64,000 nt of DNA from NCBI RefSeq assembly GCF_004362525.1, contig NZ_SNXS01000001.1, positions 172,520 through 236,519 on the forward strand. The letters are read 5' to 3'. The notes under the pieces were generated by a model. That model ran no database searches. It saw only the letters and a program-made list of their open reading frames with translations, and was not told where the DNA came from. A program made the position numbers and the translations under genes. This stretch comes from Roseateles toxinivorans (GTDB lineage Bacteria > Pseudomonadota > Gammaproteobacteria > Burkholderiales > Burkholderiaceae_C). Below, piece after piece: positions 27,371-35,659 of this stretch (position 1 is the first letter of the stretch; each line of letters begins with the position of its first letter).

Positions 27371-27675
27371 GCTGCCTGCTCCTGCTGTGCCATGCGCACC
27401 AACACGTAACGTCCAATGCGATGCGTCACGCCGGCCTCGGTGGTGGTGTCGGTCCACAGGGTCAGGATCTCGTGGCCGTCGTCGCGCAAGTCCCTGATGC
27501 GGCCGGCGGGATGATAGACATCGAGAAAGCGCGAGGCTTCGAACGTCGTCACCGGGAACAACTGCAGCGCGGCCAGCAGGCGGGTCTTCTGCGTGGCCGC
27601 GTCCAGGCCGGTAAACTGATCGCGCAAACTTTTGAGGGCCGCTTCCTTTTCGGGGGTGGTCTTTTTTTCGTCCAT
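27367..27675 (-). CDS. Helix-turn-helix domain protein (HTH_39-like)
   Basis: 102 residues. The central segment TTFEASRFLDVYHPAGRIRDLRDDGHEI is a winged helix of the phage/plasmid HTH_39 type (FEAxxxLxVxxxxxRIxxLRxxGxxI). It is followed by a beta-wing, ILTLWTDTTTEAGVTHRIGRYVL, whose TTEAG-THRIGRY pattern is common in that family. A DNA-binding role in element control is likely. It lies 11 nt after the AlpA-like gene and overlaps the next start by 4 nt. Confidence 0.75.
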   Translation of the reverse strand: MDEKKTTPEKEAALKSLRDQFTGLDAATQKTRLLAALQLFPVTTFEASRFLDVYHPAGRIRDLRDDGHEILTLWTDTTTEAGVTHRIGRYVLVRMAQQEQAA

Positions 27676-27686
27676 ATGGCCCCCGC

Positions 27687-27941
27687 TTATTTGCCTTGGG
27701 CCTGAAGCCAGGCATTCACGTCACTGGCGCGGAAGCGCGTGCAGCGCGTGCCCAGGCGCACCGGCTTGAACTCGCCGGTCTTTATGCGCTCGTAAATGCT
27801 GGTCTTGCCCAGGCCGGTGAGGGCCGATACGGTTTGGAGCTTCAGCAGCGCGTCTTGAATTTGCGCCGCGTGCAGCGGTTGGGCTGTCGTCTTTCGGGGC
27901 TTGGCTTCCGGCCCCGATGCGGATGGGTTGACTGCGGACAT
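27687..27941 (-). CDS. AlpA-family phage/island regulator (excisionase-like)
   Basis: 84 residues. LQTVSALTGLGKTSIYERIKTGEFKPVRLGTRCTRFRASDVNAWLQAQ is a MerR-like HTH of the AlpA/excisionase type. Start at 27941 chosen because GTGAGGCG lies just upstream; an in-frame ATG at 27965 lacks such a site. AlpA proteins activate integrase and excision in P4-like elements. It is the first gene of a four- or five-gene leftward operon. A GC-rich hairpin (28003-28018) lies upstream without a T-run. Confidence 0.88.
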   Translation of the reverse strand: MSAVNPSASGPEAKPRKTTAQPLHAAQIQDALLKLQTVSALTGLGKTSIYERIKTGEFKPVRLGTRCTRFRASDVNAWLQAQGK

Positions 27942-28030
27942 TTGCGCCTCACGTCGGTTGAACATGTACGCAATGTGTGACCCAACCCCTGCCGAAGGGC
28001 AACCTCGGGACCCCGAGGGGCACCCTAAGC

Positions 28031-29353
28031 CTACCGACTGCGCAAGCGATCTGGTCTGGAAACGATGTCGATAGCCATCGCCTCACGCTCGCTCAACCCC
28101 TGAGCCTTGAGCCAATCCACAACATCTTTCTGCCGAGGCCAAGAATCAACTTCGTCTATTTGAAAGTTGGGGCCGTAGTACCTGTCCACGATTTGCCTCA
28201 TCAACAGCAGAAGTTTCGAATGTGTAGGCAGTGTCAGTCCGTCGATGCCGTTCGCCGCGGGGACAGGCAGTGCCAACATCCTTCGCAGCGCAGATCTGCG
28301 CGCCAGCACTTGCACATGGGTCAACTGATCTGCGGCGGCGAACATTAGGTTGTGGGCCTCTAGATGGCTCAACTCAAAGGCCAAGCCTTTGGTCCACTCT
28401 GGGAGGCTCGTAAAGGAGCTACTGACATCCTGCAGTTCACCCTTCTTGCTGAGAAAAACATAGAGCTCATCGGGCTCGATTACTGTTTGGGGGCCATCCG
28501 CTGTGAATCGCACCAACGGTACGCCGTGATAGACCAACTCCGCCGCACGCCATAGGGCTTCAGAAAAGCTGTCGGCTGGTTGATCAAATGCGTCATGCAT
28601 TATTCGATCTGGGTCATAGGACTGAAGATCATCTCGATGAAAGTACACGTGCAGCGAGAACTCCTGAAGAACGTACTCCGACAGCGCGATGTACTTTCCA
28701 TCGATAGTTTTCGGTTCCTCCTTATCCAGCGTTCGAAGGCAGACAACTGCCAAATCGTGGAAATAGCTAGGCCGCTCTTTGCCATCGAACGATCGGAATG
28801 CTGTCGAAGCGAACAGCGGCCCGCCCTTGTTGATCACCGACTCACATATCAAACGAAAAACAGATTCGGGCTTCTCTTGAGCAAGTTTTTGTAGCTGGAT
28901 CAATCGCTGCTGCATCAACTCGTGCAGCCGGTCCTTCATCCTCGCGCTCCAAGCGTCCAGCCATGCACCGTAACCCCCTGCCCCCAGTTCACGCGCGTGT
29001 CCCACCAAAGTAGCGGCGTCGGCGGCAGAGATGCACATATTCGCCCAAGGCGAAGTGTCTGAATCGGTCTCAGAGGAGTACCCTGATTGCTCCAACTGGT
29101 CGAGTTGCACTCTGACAACGTCGTCATACTGACGAGACTGCAAGGTTCCTGATGCTCCGACCCTTTCATGGAGAGTGAATCTGTGTTCCCCAAAGGCACT
29201 AGCCAAGTAGAACAGTGCCTTCTGTCTCGTCGTTTCTAGGGCATGTTCAATCTCTTGGCCCACTTCAATGACTGACCTGAATGCCCCTTGCGGGTCGATG
29301 GGTGCAACTTGTTGCTCGTTGTTGTCGTCCAATATTTGCCCCTGCTGAAACAC
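28031..29353 (-). CDS. Unknown island cargo protein (440 aa)
   Basis: A 440-codon frame with a GTG start (TTG at 29332, preceded by AGGGG, is an alternative). I do not recognise a family, signal peptide or membrane segment. The protein is acidic-to-neutral and mainly helical. A region near residues 135-175 (MKDRLHELMQQRLIQLQKLAQEK) could be coiled coil. The C-terminus DVVDWLKAQGLSEREAMAIDIVSRPDR resembles a small helical domain. Codon use and AT content differ sharply from flanking chromosomal genes (one 60-nt line near 28561 holds 28 G+C), indicating separate origin. It is the only non-core gene of the island, so it is the probable cargo, for example a defence or fitness gene; function is open. 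Confidence 0.72.
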   Translation of the reverse strand: MFQQGQILDDNNEQQVAPIDPQGAFRSVIEVGQEIEHALETTRQKALFYLASAFGEHRFTLHERVGASGTLQSRQYDDVVRVQLDQLEQSGYSSETDSDTSPWANMCISAADAATLVGHARELGAGGYGAWLDAWSARMKDRLHELMQQRLIQLQKLAQEKPESVFRLICESVINKGGPLFASTAFRSFDGKERPSYFHDLAVVCLRTLDKEEPKTIDGKYIALSEYVLQEFSLHVYFHRDDLQSYDPDRIMHDAFDQPADSFSEALWRAAELVYHGVPLVRFTADGPQTVIEPDELYVFLSKKGELQDVSSSFTSLPEWTKGLAFELSHLEAHNLMFAAADQLTHVQVLARRSALRRMLALPVPAANGIDGLTLPTHSKLLLLMRQIVDRYYGPNFQIDEVDSWPRQKDVVDWLKAQGLSEREAMAIDIVSRPDRLRSR

Positions 29354-29430
29354 GCCGCTGCAAGCCGCCGCACGAGTCGATTACCGACACGTGCTTTCGA
29401 GCATCAAGGTAGGTGCAGCTAAATTCGACT

Positions 29431-29535
29431 TTATGCCGCCCTAAAGGGCAGCACCTCGGCACCTACCCGCAGTTTGTCCAAATGGTCCGCCCACACCTGC
29501 ATCATCTCGGGCCGCTGGGCCGGGACGTCGCGCGG
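29431..29535 (-). pseudogene. Relic of a tyrosine integrase C-terminus
   Basis: The minus strand reads PRDVPAQRPEMMQVWADHLD then KLRVGAEVLPFRAA and a stop. The MMQxWADxLDxLRxGAEVxP pattern is the usual C-terminal tail of many proteobacterial tyrosine integrases. It has no start codon, is preceded by an in-frame TAA, and follows the end of the present integrase by 22 nt. It looks like the remains of an earlier or recombined integrase gene. Identification is by pattern over 34 residues only. Confidence 0.5.
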
Positions 29536-29557
29536 TTAGGTGCAACGAAGGCCAACT

Positions 29558-30949
29558 CTACGCTGCTCGCACGCCTTCCAAGGCGATGACGTTTGACTGC
29601 TCTGCCTCGCCCCGCACCAACGCGGCTAGCCTCGCCCCCAAGGCGTCAAACGCGCGGGCCTGCTCGGCCGGCCGGCGGTTGCGCACATAGGTGCGGCGCA
29701 CGCGGCTTTCGATGACGTGGTTCAGGCACTCGTCGATCACGTCGCCGCTGATGCCCAGGTCGGCCATCAGCGTGGCGGCGGTGCGGCGCAGGTCGTGTGC
29801 CGTCCAGCGCCCACCCGGCAGGCTCAGCGCCTCGGTGTTCTTGCTGCGGTGCTGCAGCCGCTTCTCTGGCGGTCGCTGGCGGTCGGCCAACTGCTTGCCG
29901 AAGCTTTTGATGCAGACCGGCCCGGTGCCGGCAGTGTTCGGAAACACCCAGGGCAGCGGCTTGCCCGCATCGTCGTCTTCTTTCAGTGCGGCCAGTGCGG
30001 TGAACTGGGCCAGGGCGAAGGCGGACAGGTGGATGGTGTGGTCGCGGCCGTTCTTGGTTTCCGGCAGGTGCCAGGTGCCGGCGTCCAGATCGACATTGGC
30101 CCAGTCGGCGTTCATCGCCTCGCCCACGCGCGCGCCGGTGGCCAGGATCAGCCAGATCGCGGCCACGCTGCGCGCGTTCATGCGGGCAGCGGGCAGGGCG
30201 GCGGCCAGGGCCGTGATCTCGTCGGCGGTGAGGGTGCGCTCGCGTTCGGTTTCACTGCCGCCCGCGTCGCGCTTGGTGATGGTGTCCAGCGGGTTGCGCT
30301 CGATCATGTCGCGGGCCAGGGCAAAGCGAAACATCTGCTTGAGCGCGGCCAGCAGCACATTGGCGGTGCGCAGCTTGCCGGCGGCCGTCACCTCGTCCAG
30401 CAGGGCCAGCACGTCGGCCTTGCGCACGTTGGCCACGGCCACGGTGCCCAGCGTGCCGAAGATGCGCCGTTCAAACTGCTGGCGAATGTAGTCGCCGCCA
30501 TCCTTGCGGCCGCTGCGCTTGCCGTCGCTGCGCACATGCGGGGCCAGCTCGACCCGAGCCCAATGGTCGAACAGGTCGCGCACGGTGATGCGGCGCCGGT
30601 CCTGCTCGGCCGCGTCGCGCGCCTGCTCGGCTTGAGCGGCGATGTGCTGCTTGCGCGCTGCGCGCGGGTCATTGCCTTCGGAGCGCTGGCGCCAAAGCTT
30701 GCCGGCCTCTTCACGGGCATCGGCCAGGGTCTTGAACGGGTAGTGGCCGGCGGCGTCTTCCGGGAACATGCGGTGCCACTGCTGGGCCTTGCTGGCGGGG
30801 TCGGTCAGGCGCAGATACCAGTAGGCCGCCGCCTCGCGCTTGCGCAGGTACAGGCCCCCGCCATCGTGCAGCGGCGTGGCCGCGGTGCCGGCCATGTAGG
30901 CCTTCACGGCCTTGTCGGTCAGCACCTTGAGTTTTGCAGTTCTCGCCAT
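29558..30949 (-). CDS. Tyrosine-type site-specific integrase (P4-like)
   Basis: 463 residues with an N-terminal DUF4102-like arm-binding domain (LTDKAVKAYMAG, HDGGGLYLRKREAAAYWYLRL), a core-binding SAM-like domain (about 120-225) and a catalytic domain. Catalytic residues visible are Arg274 (TGARVGE), His385 and Arg388 (TAHDLRRTAAT), His411 (LNHV) and nucleophile Tyr421 (RRTYVRN). The start at 30949 follows AAGGGGTAGCG. It should integrate and excise the island at tRNA-Pro. It lies at the distal end and points toward the tRNA. Confidence 0.95.
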   Translation of the reverse strand: MARTAKLKVLTDKAVKAYMAGTAATPLHDGGGLYLRKREAAAYWYLRLTDPASKAQQWHRMFPEDAAGHYPFKTLADAREEAGKLWRQRSEGNDPRAARKQHIAAQAEQARDAAEQDRRRITVRDLFDHWARVELAPHVRSDGKRSGRKDGGDYIRQQFERRIFGTLGTVAVANVRKADVLALLDEVTAAGKLRTANVLLAALKQMFRFALARDMIERNPLDTITKRDAGGSETERERTLTADEITALAAALPAARMNARSVAAIWLILATGARVGEAMNADWANVDLDAGTWHLPETKNGRDHTIHLSAFALAQFTALAALKEDDDAGKPLPWVFPNTAGTGPVCIKSFGKQLADRQRPPEKRLQHRSKNTEALSLPGGRWTAHDLRRTAATLMADLGISGDVIDECLNHVIESRVRRTYVRNRRPAEQARAFDALGARLAALVRGEAEQSNVIALEGVRAA

Positions 30950-30969
30950 CGCTACCCCTTTGCAGCCCG

Positions 30970-30998
30970 TTCCGGCAACAGAATGGGCAACAGAATTC
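30970..30998 (+). repeat. 29-bp direct repeat inside right island end
   Basis: Identical in sequence and orientation to 25573-25601, with CAACAGAAT twice. It sits between the integrase start (30949) and the right att repeat (31121), overlapping the probable integrase promoter region, so binding there could also autoregulate the integrase. Confidence 0.75.
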
Positions 30999-31120
30999 TG
31001 CCGGCTAGTGGCGTGCTTTGGCAAGCATCGTCGAACGACGTATATTTCTAAGGTGTTGATTTATATGGGTGTTTCGACCTAAATCTGAATCTCCCCGAAC
31101 CTCGGCAGACCGCAAATTTA

Positions 31121-31223
31121 TTGCATGGGGTGCAAGGGGTAGCGAGTTCGAATCCCGCCGCCCCGACCAAAAATAAGAAGAGAAATCAAGGACTTAGAAG
31201 CTTCGGCCTCTAAGTCCTTTTTC
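31121..31223 (+). repeat. Attachment-site direct repeat, distal side
   Basis: The second copy of the 103-bp repeat. It begins at TTGCATGGGGTGCAAGGGG and ends after the terminator T-run, where similarity stops abruptly. The upstream half of the tRNA is absent, so it cannot make a tRNA. It is the right boundary of the island. Confidence 0.92.
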
Positions 31224-31683
31224 ATTTCCGACTCGCCCCGATGCTCAAGGGCTAAACAAAGGGGTAAGCGCCGATTTGGCTTTGCTCGGACGCTGCCCGG
31301 CAGCCGGTGGACCAACAGTTCTGGTTTCCGTGGCTGGCTGCGCCTCACACTGTTGTCGTGAGCTGTATGCGGTGATCTTGCGGACCTGGCTTGAGCCGCG
31401 GAAAGTAGCGTCATGGTTGCGGCGGGCCGTGCTCTGTACCTGACTCGACGCGGACTTCCGCATAGGATGGTCCATGAGCGGGCTTTGCATTGCCGAGACA
31501 GTGCGAAATTCGGCAGCCGCCTGTTGCTGTTGCGGCCGAAACAGGCTGGCGCGTGCGTTATACGCCGCCCGCGTCAGGCGTCTTGCGGGGGTCATGCCCG
31601 CTGTCATTGAAACCACTGGACGAATTACTGCTGTGTGCCCGAGTATCTTGGTGTGATTGAGCGGCCAATCAGGAGCCCCCGCG
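31224..31683. other. Non-coding stretch right of the island
   Basis: 460 nt between the right att repeat and the AraC gene. Open frames on either strand give low-complexity, unrecognisable translations. The last 15 nt contain AGGAG, the ribosome-binding site of the AraC gene, so a promoter must lie within, but I cannot place it. No terminator or strong repeat was seen. Confidence 0.5.
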
Positions 31684-32529
31684 ATGCCCACCATTCGGCC
31701 CTTGCATGCCGGAGCCATCAGTGTTGCCGAGTACCTCTGCTGGGCAGGGGCCGGCACACCCGCGCAGACCGAGTACCACAGGGGTTGGTCGATCTCGTAT
31801 GTGCGCCGGGGCAGTTTCGGCTGTACCTGCGGTAGCAGGCATTTTCAGCTGATCCCGGGCTCGGTGCTGGTGGGCCGCCCGGACGATGAGTACCTGTGCA
31901 CCCATGATCATCATGACGGTGGCGACGAATGCCTGGCCTTCTTCTTCGCCCCCGAGGTGGTGGACGAGGTGCGCAGGCGCCATGCCCGCTGGCAGTCGGG
32001 CGCTGTGGCGCCGCTGGCCGAGTTGGCCGCCTTGGGCGAGCTGGCCCAGTCCGCCGTGACGCAGCGGCACGACATCGCGCTGGACGAGGTGGGGCTTGCC
32101 CTGGCCGCACGATTCATCGATCTGCTGGCCGGCACCCGGCGGCCGCCAGCGCACGCCGCGCCGACGGACCACAGGCGAGCGGTCGCCTCGGCCCTGTGGA
32201 TAGACGCCCACAGCGCCCTGCCCATAGTCCTGGACGATATGGCCCGCGCCGCGGGGCTGAGCGTCTATCACTATCTCCGCATGTTCGCGGCCGTCTTCGA
32301 CGTGACACCACACCAGTACCTGGTGCGCACCCGGCTGCGCAAGGCGGCACGGCTGCTGGCCGACGAGGACAGGCCCGTCACCGATGTGGCGCTGGATGTG
32401 GGTTTCGCCGACCTGTCCAACTTCGTGCGCAGCTTTCACCGCGCAGCGGGCGTCTCGCCCCGGGCCTTTCGGCAAATGGCGCGGGGCGACCGCAAGATTC
32501 TCCAAGAACGTCTGGGAGACCCTCCCTAA
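31684..32529 (+). CDS. AraC family transcriptional regulator
   Basis: 281 residues. The N-terminal cupin-like ligand domain (about 1-120, with [15 protein letters not shown]) is followed by a double HTH AraC domain. Helix 1 region is [37 protein letters not shown], and the second is [40 protein letters not shown] precedes the ATG. The VOC-fold gene starts 27 nt downstream, and such AraC-VOC pairs are common in proteobacteria. The inducer is unknown. Confidence 0.93.
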   Translation: MPTIRPLHAGAISVAEYLCWAGAGTPAQTEYHRGWSISYVRRGSFGCTCGSRHFQLIPGSVLVGRPDDEYLCTHDHHDGGDECLAFFFAPEVVDEVRRRHARWQSGAVAPLAELAALGELAQSAVTQRHDIALDEVGLALAARFIDLLAGTRRPPAHAAPTDHRRAVASALWIDAHSALPIVLDDMARAAGLSVYHYLRMFAAVFDVTPHQYLVRTRLRKAARLLADEDRPVTDVALDVGFADLSNFVRSFHRAAGVSPRAFRQMARGDRKILQERLGDPP

Positions 32530-32556
32530 GATCACCTCTTCATTGAGGAGAATCCT

Positions 32557-32919
32557 ATGTTCGACCACATCGGGCTCAAGGTCAGCGACCTGGCAGCCAG
32601 CATCACGTTCTACGAAGCAGCCTTGGGTGCGCTGGGCCATGGCCTGGCCTCCAGCGGCGACGACTATGCCGGTTTCGGCCCCGATGGCGCTCCGGCGCTG
32701 TGGCTGCACCAATACGGCAAGGGCATCAACGCTGGCGCCCATGTGGCACTGCGAGCTGCCGATCGCGAGGCCGTGCAGCGCTTTCATGCGCAGGGGCTCG
32801 CAGCCGGCGGGCGCGACAACGGCGCTCCTGGCCCACGCCCGGACTATGGCGCCACCTACTACGCGGCCTTTCTGCTCGACCCCGATGGCCACAATATCGA
32901 GGCCGTGTGCTTCGTCTGA
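32557..32919 (+). CDS. VOC family (glyoxalase/bleomycin-resistance fold) protein
   Basis: A 120-residue single VOC domain of two beta-alpha-beta-beta-beta units, MFDHIGLKVSDLAASITFYE at the start and AAFLLDPDGHNIEAVC at the end. The conserved His near the start and the Glu in the last strand are positioned as metal ligands. It is preceded by GAGGAGA. Probably co-transcribed with the AraC regulator. Members include glyoxalases, dioxygenases and resistance proteins; the reaction here is not predictable. Confidence 0.92.
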   Translation: MFDHIGLKVSDLAASITFYEAALGALGHGLASSGDDYAGFGPDGAPALWLHQYGKGINAGAHVALRAADREAVQRFHAQGLAAGGRDNGAPGPRPDYGATYYAAFLLDPDGHNIEAVCFV

Positions 32920-33013
32920 TGAGCCGTCACGCCAGCATTCACATGGAGTTGGAGGTCGGTTGGCTACCCGGCCGCCGCTGCCCCGATGGCAGGGCACAGT
33001 CACGTGCAGAGGG

Positions 33014-33481
33014 CTAGACCGGCACGGCCAGTGCCTTCTCCATGAACACGCTGAAGGGGTCCTCGCGGTAGTCGCCGAACGGTCCGCGGCGCTGGTAGCC
33101 CAGTCGCTCGTACAGGCCCAAGGCCTCATGCTGCAGCGGGCCGGTTTCGAGGCGCAGCAGCGGCAGTTGCGCATGCCGGGCCTCGGCCTCCAGCCGTTGC
33201 AGCAGTTGTTTGGCCAGGCCCAGGCCGCGCTGATCAGCGCGCACGAACATCCGTTTGAGCTCGCCGTATCCGGGATAGATGACCAGCGCGCCGCAGGCCA
33301 CCGCCTCGTCCGCTGCGTTGCGCGCCACGGCAAAACGCAGCTGCGGCTCGGGCACGCTGGACAGGTCCAGCAAATAGCAGCTTTCGGCCGGGTAAAGAGT
33401 GCGCTGGTAGGCGTCGAGATCGGCAATCAGGGCCGCGACGCCTGGGGCGTCATGACGCTCCAGGGTGATGCTCAGGTTCAT
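33014..33481 (-). CDS. GNAT family N-acetyltransferase
   Basis: 155 residues. Core signature RMFVRADQRGLGLAKQLLQRLEAEAR contains the acetyl-CoA pyrophosphate loop (Q-R-G-L-G-L-A). It is followed by LRLETGPLQHEALGLYERLGYQRRGPFGDY, the usual last strand-helix. It starts 10 nt after the upstream receiver-protein gene on the same strand, so they may be co-transcribed. Acceptor substrate unknown. Confidence 0.92.
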   Translation of the reverse strand: MNLSITLERHDAPGVAALIADLDAYQRTLYPAESCYLLDLSSVPEPQLRFAVARNAADEAVACGALVIYPGYGELKRMFVRADQRGLGLAKQLLQRLEAEARHAQLPLLRLETGPLQHEALGLYERLGYQRRGPFGDYREDPFSVFMEKALAVPV

Positions 33482-33491
33482 GTCAAGCGAG

Positions 33492-34064
33492 TCAATGGAT
33501 CCTGGGCCGCTTGCGCAGCGAGGCCAGGGCCTCGACGCGCTTCAGCAGCTCGCGATCGTTCCAGGGTTTCTTGAAGATGCCGTACAGGCCTTGATAGTCA
33601 TGCACGCGGGCCGACAGCTCGTCGTGGCCGGTGATGGCGATGATGGGCAGGTCCTCGGTTTCCAGGCTGCCCTGCACGGCGGCGATCAACTCGAAGCCGT
33701 CCATATTGGGCATCTCCAGATCGGTGATCAGCACCGAGAAGTAGCCGGTGGCCAGGGCCTCAAGCGCCTCCCGGCCGTCACCGGCGACCTCGACCTGGTA
33801 GCCGGCGCCGACAAACAGCTTGCGCAGCTTGGCCCTCGCCACGGCCGAGTCATCGACCAGCAGAATGGCTCCGGGCAGTTGCTCGGTGACCGGTGTTTCG
33901 GTGATTGGCGACGGGGGCGGCTCGCTGGCGGGCTTGGGCGCAGGCGGCGCAGGGGTGTCGTCGCCACGGCGCAGCGCCAGCACGAACAGCAGGATGGCGA
34001 AGGGCACGGCAATGACGAAGGGGAGCAGGTAGGTGCTCAGCAGTTCCTGGATATCAAATTGCAT
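33492..34064 (-). CDS. Membrane-tethered response-regulator receiver protein
   Basis: 190 residues. One hydrophobic segment (about residues 11-31, LLPFVIAVPFAILLFVLAL) is followed by a Pro-rich linker (35-65) and a complete receiver domain: acidic pair Asp71-Asp72, phosphoacceptor Asp115 (LITDLEMP), Thr145 (AITGHD) and Lys165 (FKKPW). There is no output domain. A receiver anchored in the inner membrane is unusual; it may sequester phosphoryl groups or act at the membrane. No histidine kinase lies nearby. Confidence 0.9.
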   Translation of the reverse strand: MQFDIQELLSTYLLPFVIAVPFAILLFVLALRRGDDTPAPPAPKPASEPPPSPITETPVTEQLPGAILLVDDSAVARAKLRKLFVGAGYQVEVAGDGREALEALATGYFSVLITDLEMPNMDGFELIAAVQGSLETEDLPIIAITGHDELSARVHDYQGLYGIFKKPWNDRELLKRVEALASLRKRPRIH

Positions 34065-34227
34065 GACGACTTCTCCTCACCTCATATGTCCTGCGCCCGG
34101 GCCTGGTGTGCACATTCTGCTGGTCGGTCGGTGCGGCTCCATGAGCGTACGCCATGCCCGAGCCTCGGATGGGAGGATTAGCGCCGGAGTTCGTGACAAA
34201 TGAGCGCCGCTGCCGCGCCCTTTGCCC

Positions 34228-34635
34228 TCAGGGCAGGGCGGGCAGCAGGTAGTCGAAGGTGTAGAAATGCTGGCCGTCGGTAATTTTGATGTCCATCTTG
34301 CCGCTCAGACCCGTCAGCTGGCCGGTGGCGGAGTCGGCCACGACATGGATGCTCAGTGACGAGGCGCCCCGGTCCATGCTGCCGCTGTGCTGCAGGGCGA
34401 AGCTGCCGCTGCGGCCGGCCAGCGTGCCGGTCACCAGCTCCATCGCCACATAGCCGGCCGAGCCCGGGACCGCCGAGCGGACCGCCAGCATCTGGCCCTT
34501 GCTGCTGCCGCTCAGATCGCCCTGGAACTGCTTGTCTATCAGCATGCGTCCGGGCGCGCCTGCGCCGCTGTCGTCCGGTGTCTGCGGTATCAGTTTCACC
34601 TCGAAGGTGCCGGCAGCGTGGCTTGTCGTCGTCAT
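34228..34635 (-). CDS. DUF3224 family protein
   Basis: 135 residues starting [18 protein letters not shown], with [17 protein letters not shown] and [27 protein letters not shown]. These match the DUF3224 beta-barrel (allene-oxide-cyclase-like calycin) pattern. The C-terminal half is [27 protein letters not shown] lies upstream of the ATG. Function of the family is not established. It is 25 nt downstream of the isochorismatase-like gene on the same strand. Confidence 0.85.
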   Translation of the reverse strand: MTTTSHAAGTFEVKLIPQTPDDSGAGAPGRMLIDKQFQGDLSGSSKGQMLAVRSAVPGSAGYVAMELVTGTLAGRSGSFALQHSGSMDRGASSLSIHVVADSATGQLTGLSGKMDIKITDGQHFYTFDYLLPALP

Positions 34636-34660
34636 GGTGTTCCTTGAGGGGGCGGGCGGT

Positions 34661-35200
34661 TCAGGCGCCGAAACGGATGGCGGCGGCGGGCAGGGCACGT
34701 ATCACCGGGCCGAAGCTGGTCAGGTCCGGCAGGGTGGCGTTGTGGTGGGCGCGAATCTGCGCCGCCGTGGCGTGGGCCTTGTCGTGGGTGGTGTGGGTGT
34801 CGGCCACCAGATCGACCGCATAGCCCAGGCCGGCGGCGCGGCGGGTGGTGGTGTCCACACAGTACTCGCTGGCATAGCCACAGACCACCAGGCGCGTGAC
34901 GCCGGCGGCCTCCAGCTTCGCCCCCAGCTCGGTGCGCAAGAAGGAGTCGGGCGTGGTCTTGGCGACGATCAGGTCGCCGGCCTCGACCTGCAGGCTCTGC
35001 TCCAGCGCCCAGCCCGGGCTGCCGTGGGCCAGGGCGCTGCCGGGCCGCTCGTGCTGGATGAAGATCACCGGCGCGCCGGCCTGGCGGGCGGCGGCGGCCA
35101 GGGTGTTGATGCGGGCCAGCACTGTGTCGGCATCCTCGGGCCGGGGTGCGGCATCGAACAGGCCGCGTTGAACGTCGATCACGAGCAGGGCGGATGTCAT
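34661..35200 (-). CDS. Isochorismatase-like cysteine hydrolase
   Basis: 179 residues of the nicotinamidase/isochorismatase fold. The triad is visible as Asp9 (LLVIDVQ), Lys81 (VAKTTPDSF) and Cys114 ([14 protein letters not shown]). Family enzymes cleave amide or vinyl-ether bonds. It lies between DUF2277 and DUF3224 genes on the same strand. No neighbour indicates the substrate. Confidence 0.9.
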   Translation of the reverse strand: MTSALLVIDVQRGLFDAAPRPEDADTVLARINTLAAAARQAGAPVIFIQHERPGSALAHGSPGWALEQSLQVEAGDLIVAKTTPDSFLRTELGAKLEAAGVTRLVVCGYASEYCVDTTTRRAAGLGYAVDLVADTHTTHDKAHATAAQIRAHHNATLPDLTSFGPVIRALPAAAIRFGA

Positions 35201-35266
35201 GGGGTCTCCTCCAGGAGGTCAGATGTCGGTTTGTGGGTCGGGGCGCGATTCTGCACGACAAGGTAT

Positions 35267-35542
35267 TCAGGACTTGCTGCCAAAGCGCGCCAGCGTGCGC
35301 TCGCGCAGCCGGGCCGCTTCGAGCGCGCGGTCACGCGGCTCGGCGTTTGTCACCAGGTCGCTGATCAGACGATCGGCCGCCGCCGTCACCTCTTCAATGG
35401 CGCGCTCAAAAGCCTGCTGGTTGGCTTTTGACGGGGTGTTGAAGCCGCTGAGCTTGCGCACGAACTGCAGCGCGGCGGCGCGGATTTCTTCCTCGGTGGC
35501 TAGGGGCTCGAAGTTGAACAGCGTCTTGATGTTCCTGCACAT
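35267..35542 (-). CDS. DUF2277 family protein
   Basis: 91 residues beginning MCRNIKTLFNFEPLATEEEI, a very conserved opening for DUF2277, then AAALQFVRKLSGFNTPSKAN. An upstream in-frame ATG at 35635 overlaps the SOS box and is rejected; CAGGAGG precedes 35542. Function unknown. Divergent from dnaE2 across 117 nt containing the LexA box. Confidence 0.9.
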   Translation of the reverse strand: MCRNIKTLFNFEPLATEEEIRAAALQFVRKLSGFNTPSKANQQAFERAIEEVTAAADRLISDLVTNAEPRDRALEAARLRERTLARFGSKS

Positions 35543-35612
35543 CGGTGCCTCCTGTGTTGTGCAGTGCTGATTCTCTATCCCTTGCCTTGAAGCCAGGGAG
35601 TTGGGAAATATA

Positions 35613-35628
35613 CTGTACATAAATACAG
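35613..35628 (+). promoter_or_regulatory. LexA (SOS) box before dnaE2
   Basis: CTGTACATAAATACAG is a perfect CTGT-N8-ACAG operator with an AT-rich centre, 31 nt before the dnaE2 ATG, where it would block the promoter. It could also affect the divergent DUF2277 gene 71 nt away. Confidence 0.9.
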
Positions 35629-35659
35629 TCATCAAACCGCTTCCGATCAGACTCCGTCA

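Noticed and set aside
31245-31757. Minus-strand frame to the right of the island as a gene
   Set aside because: Gln/Ser/Ala-rich translation without motifs, overlaps the start of the AraC gene and lacks a ribosome-binding site.
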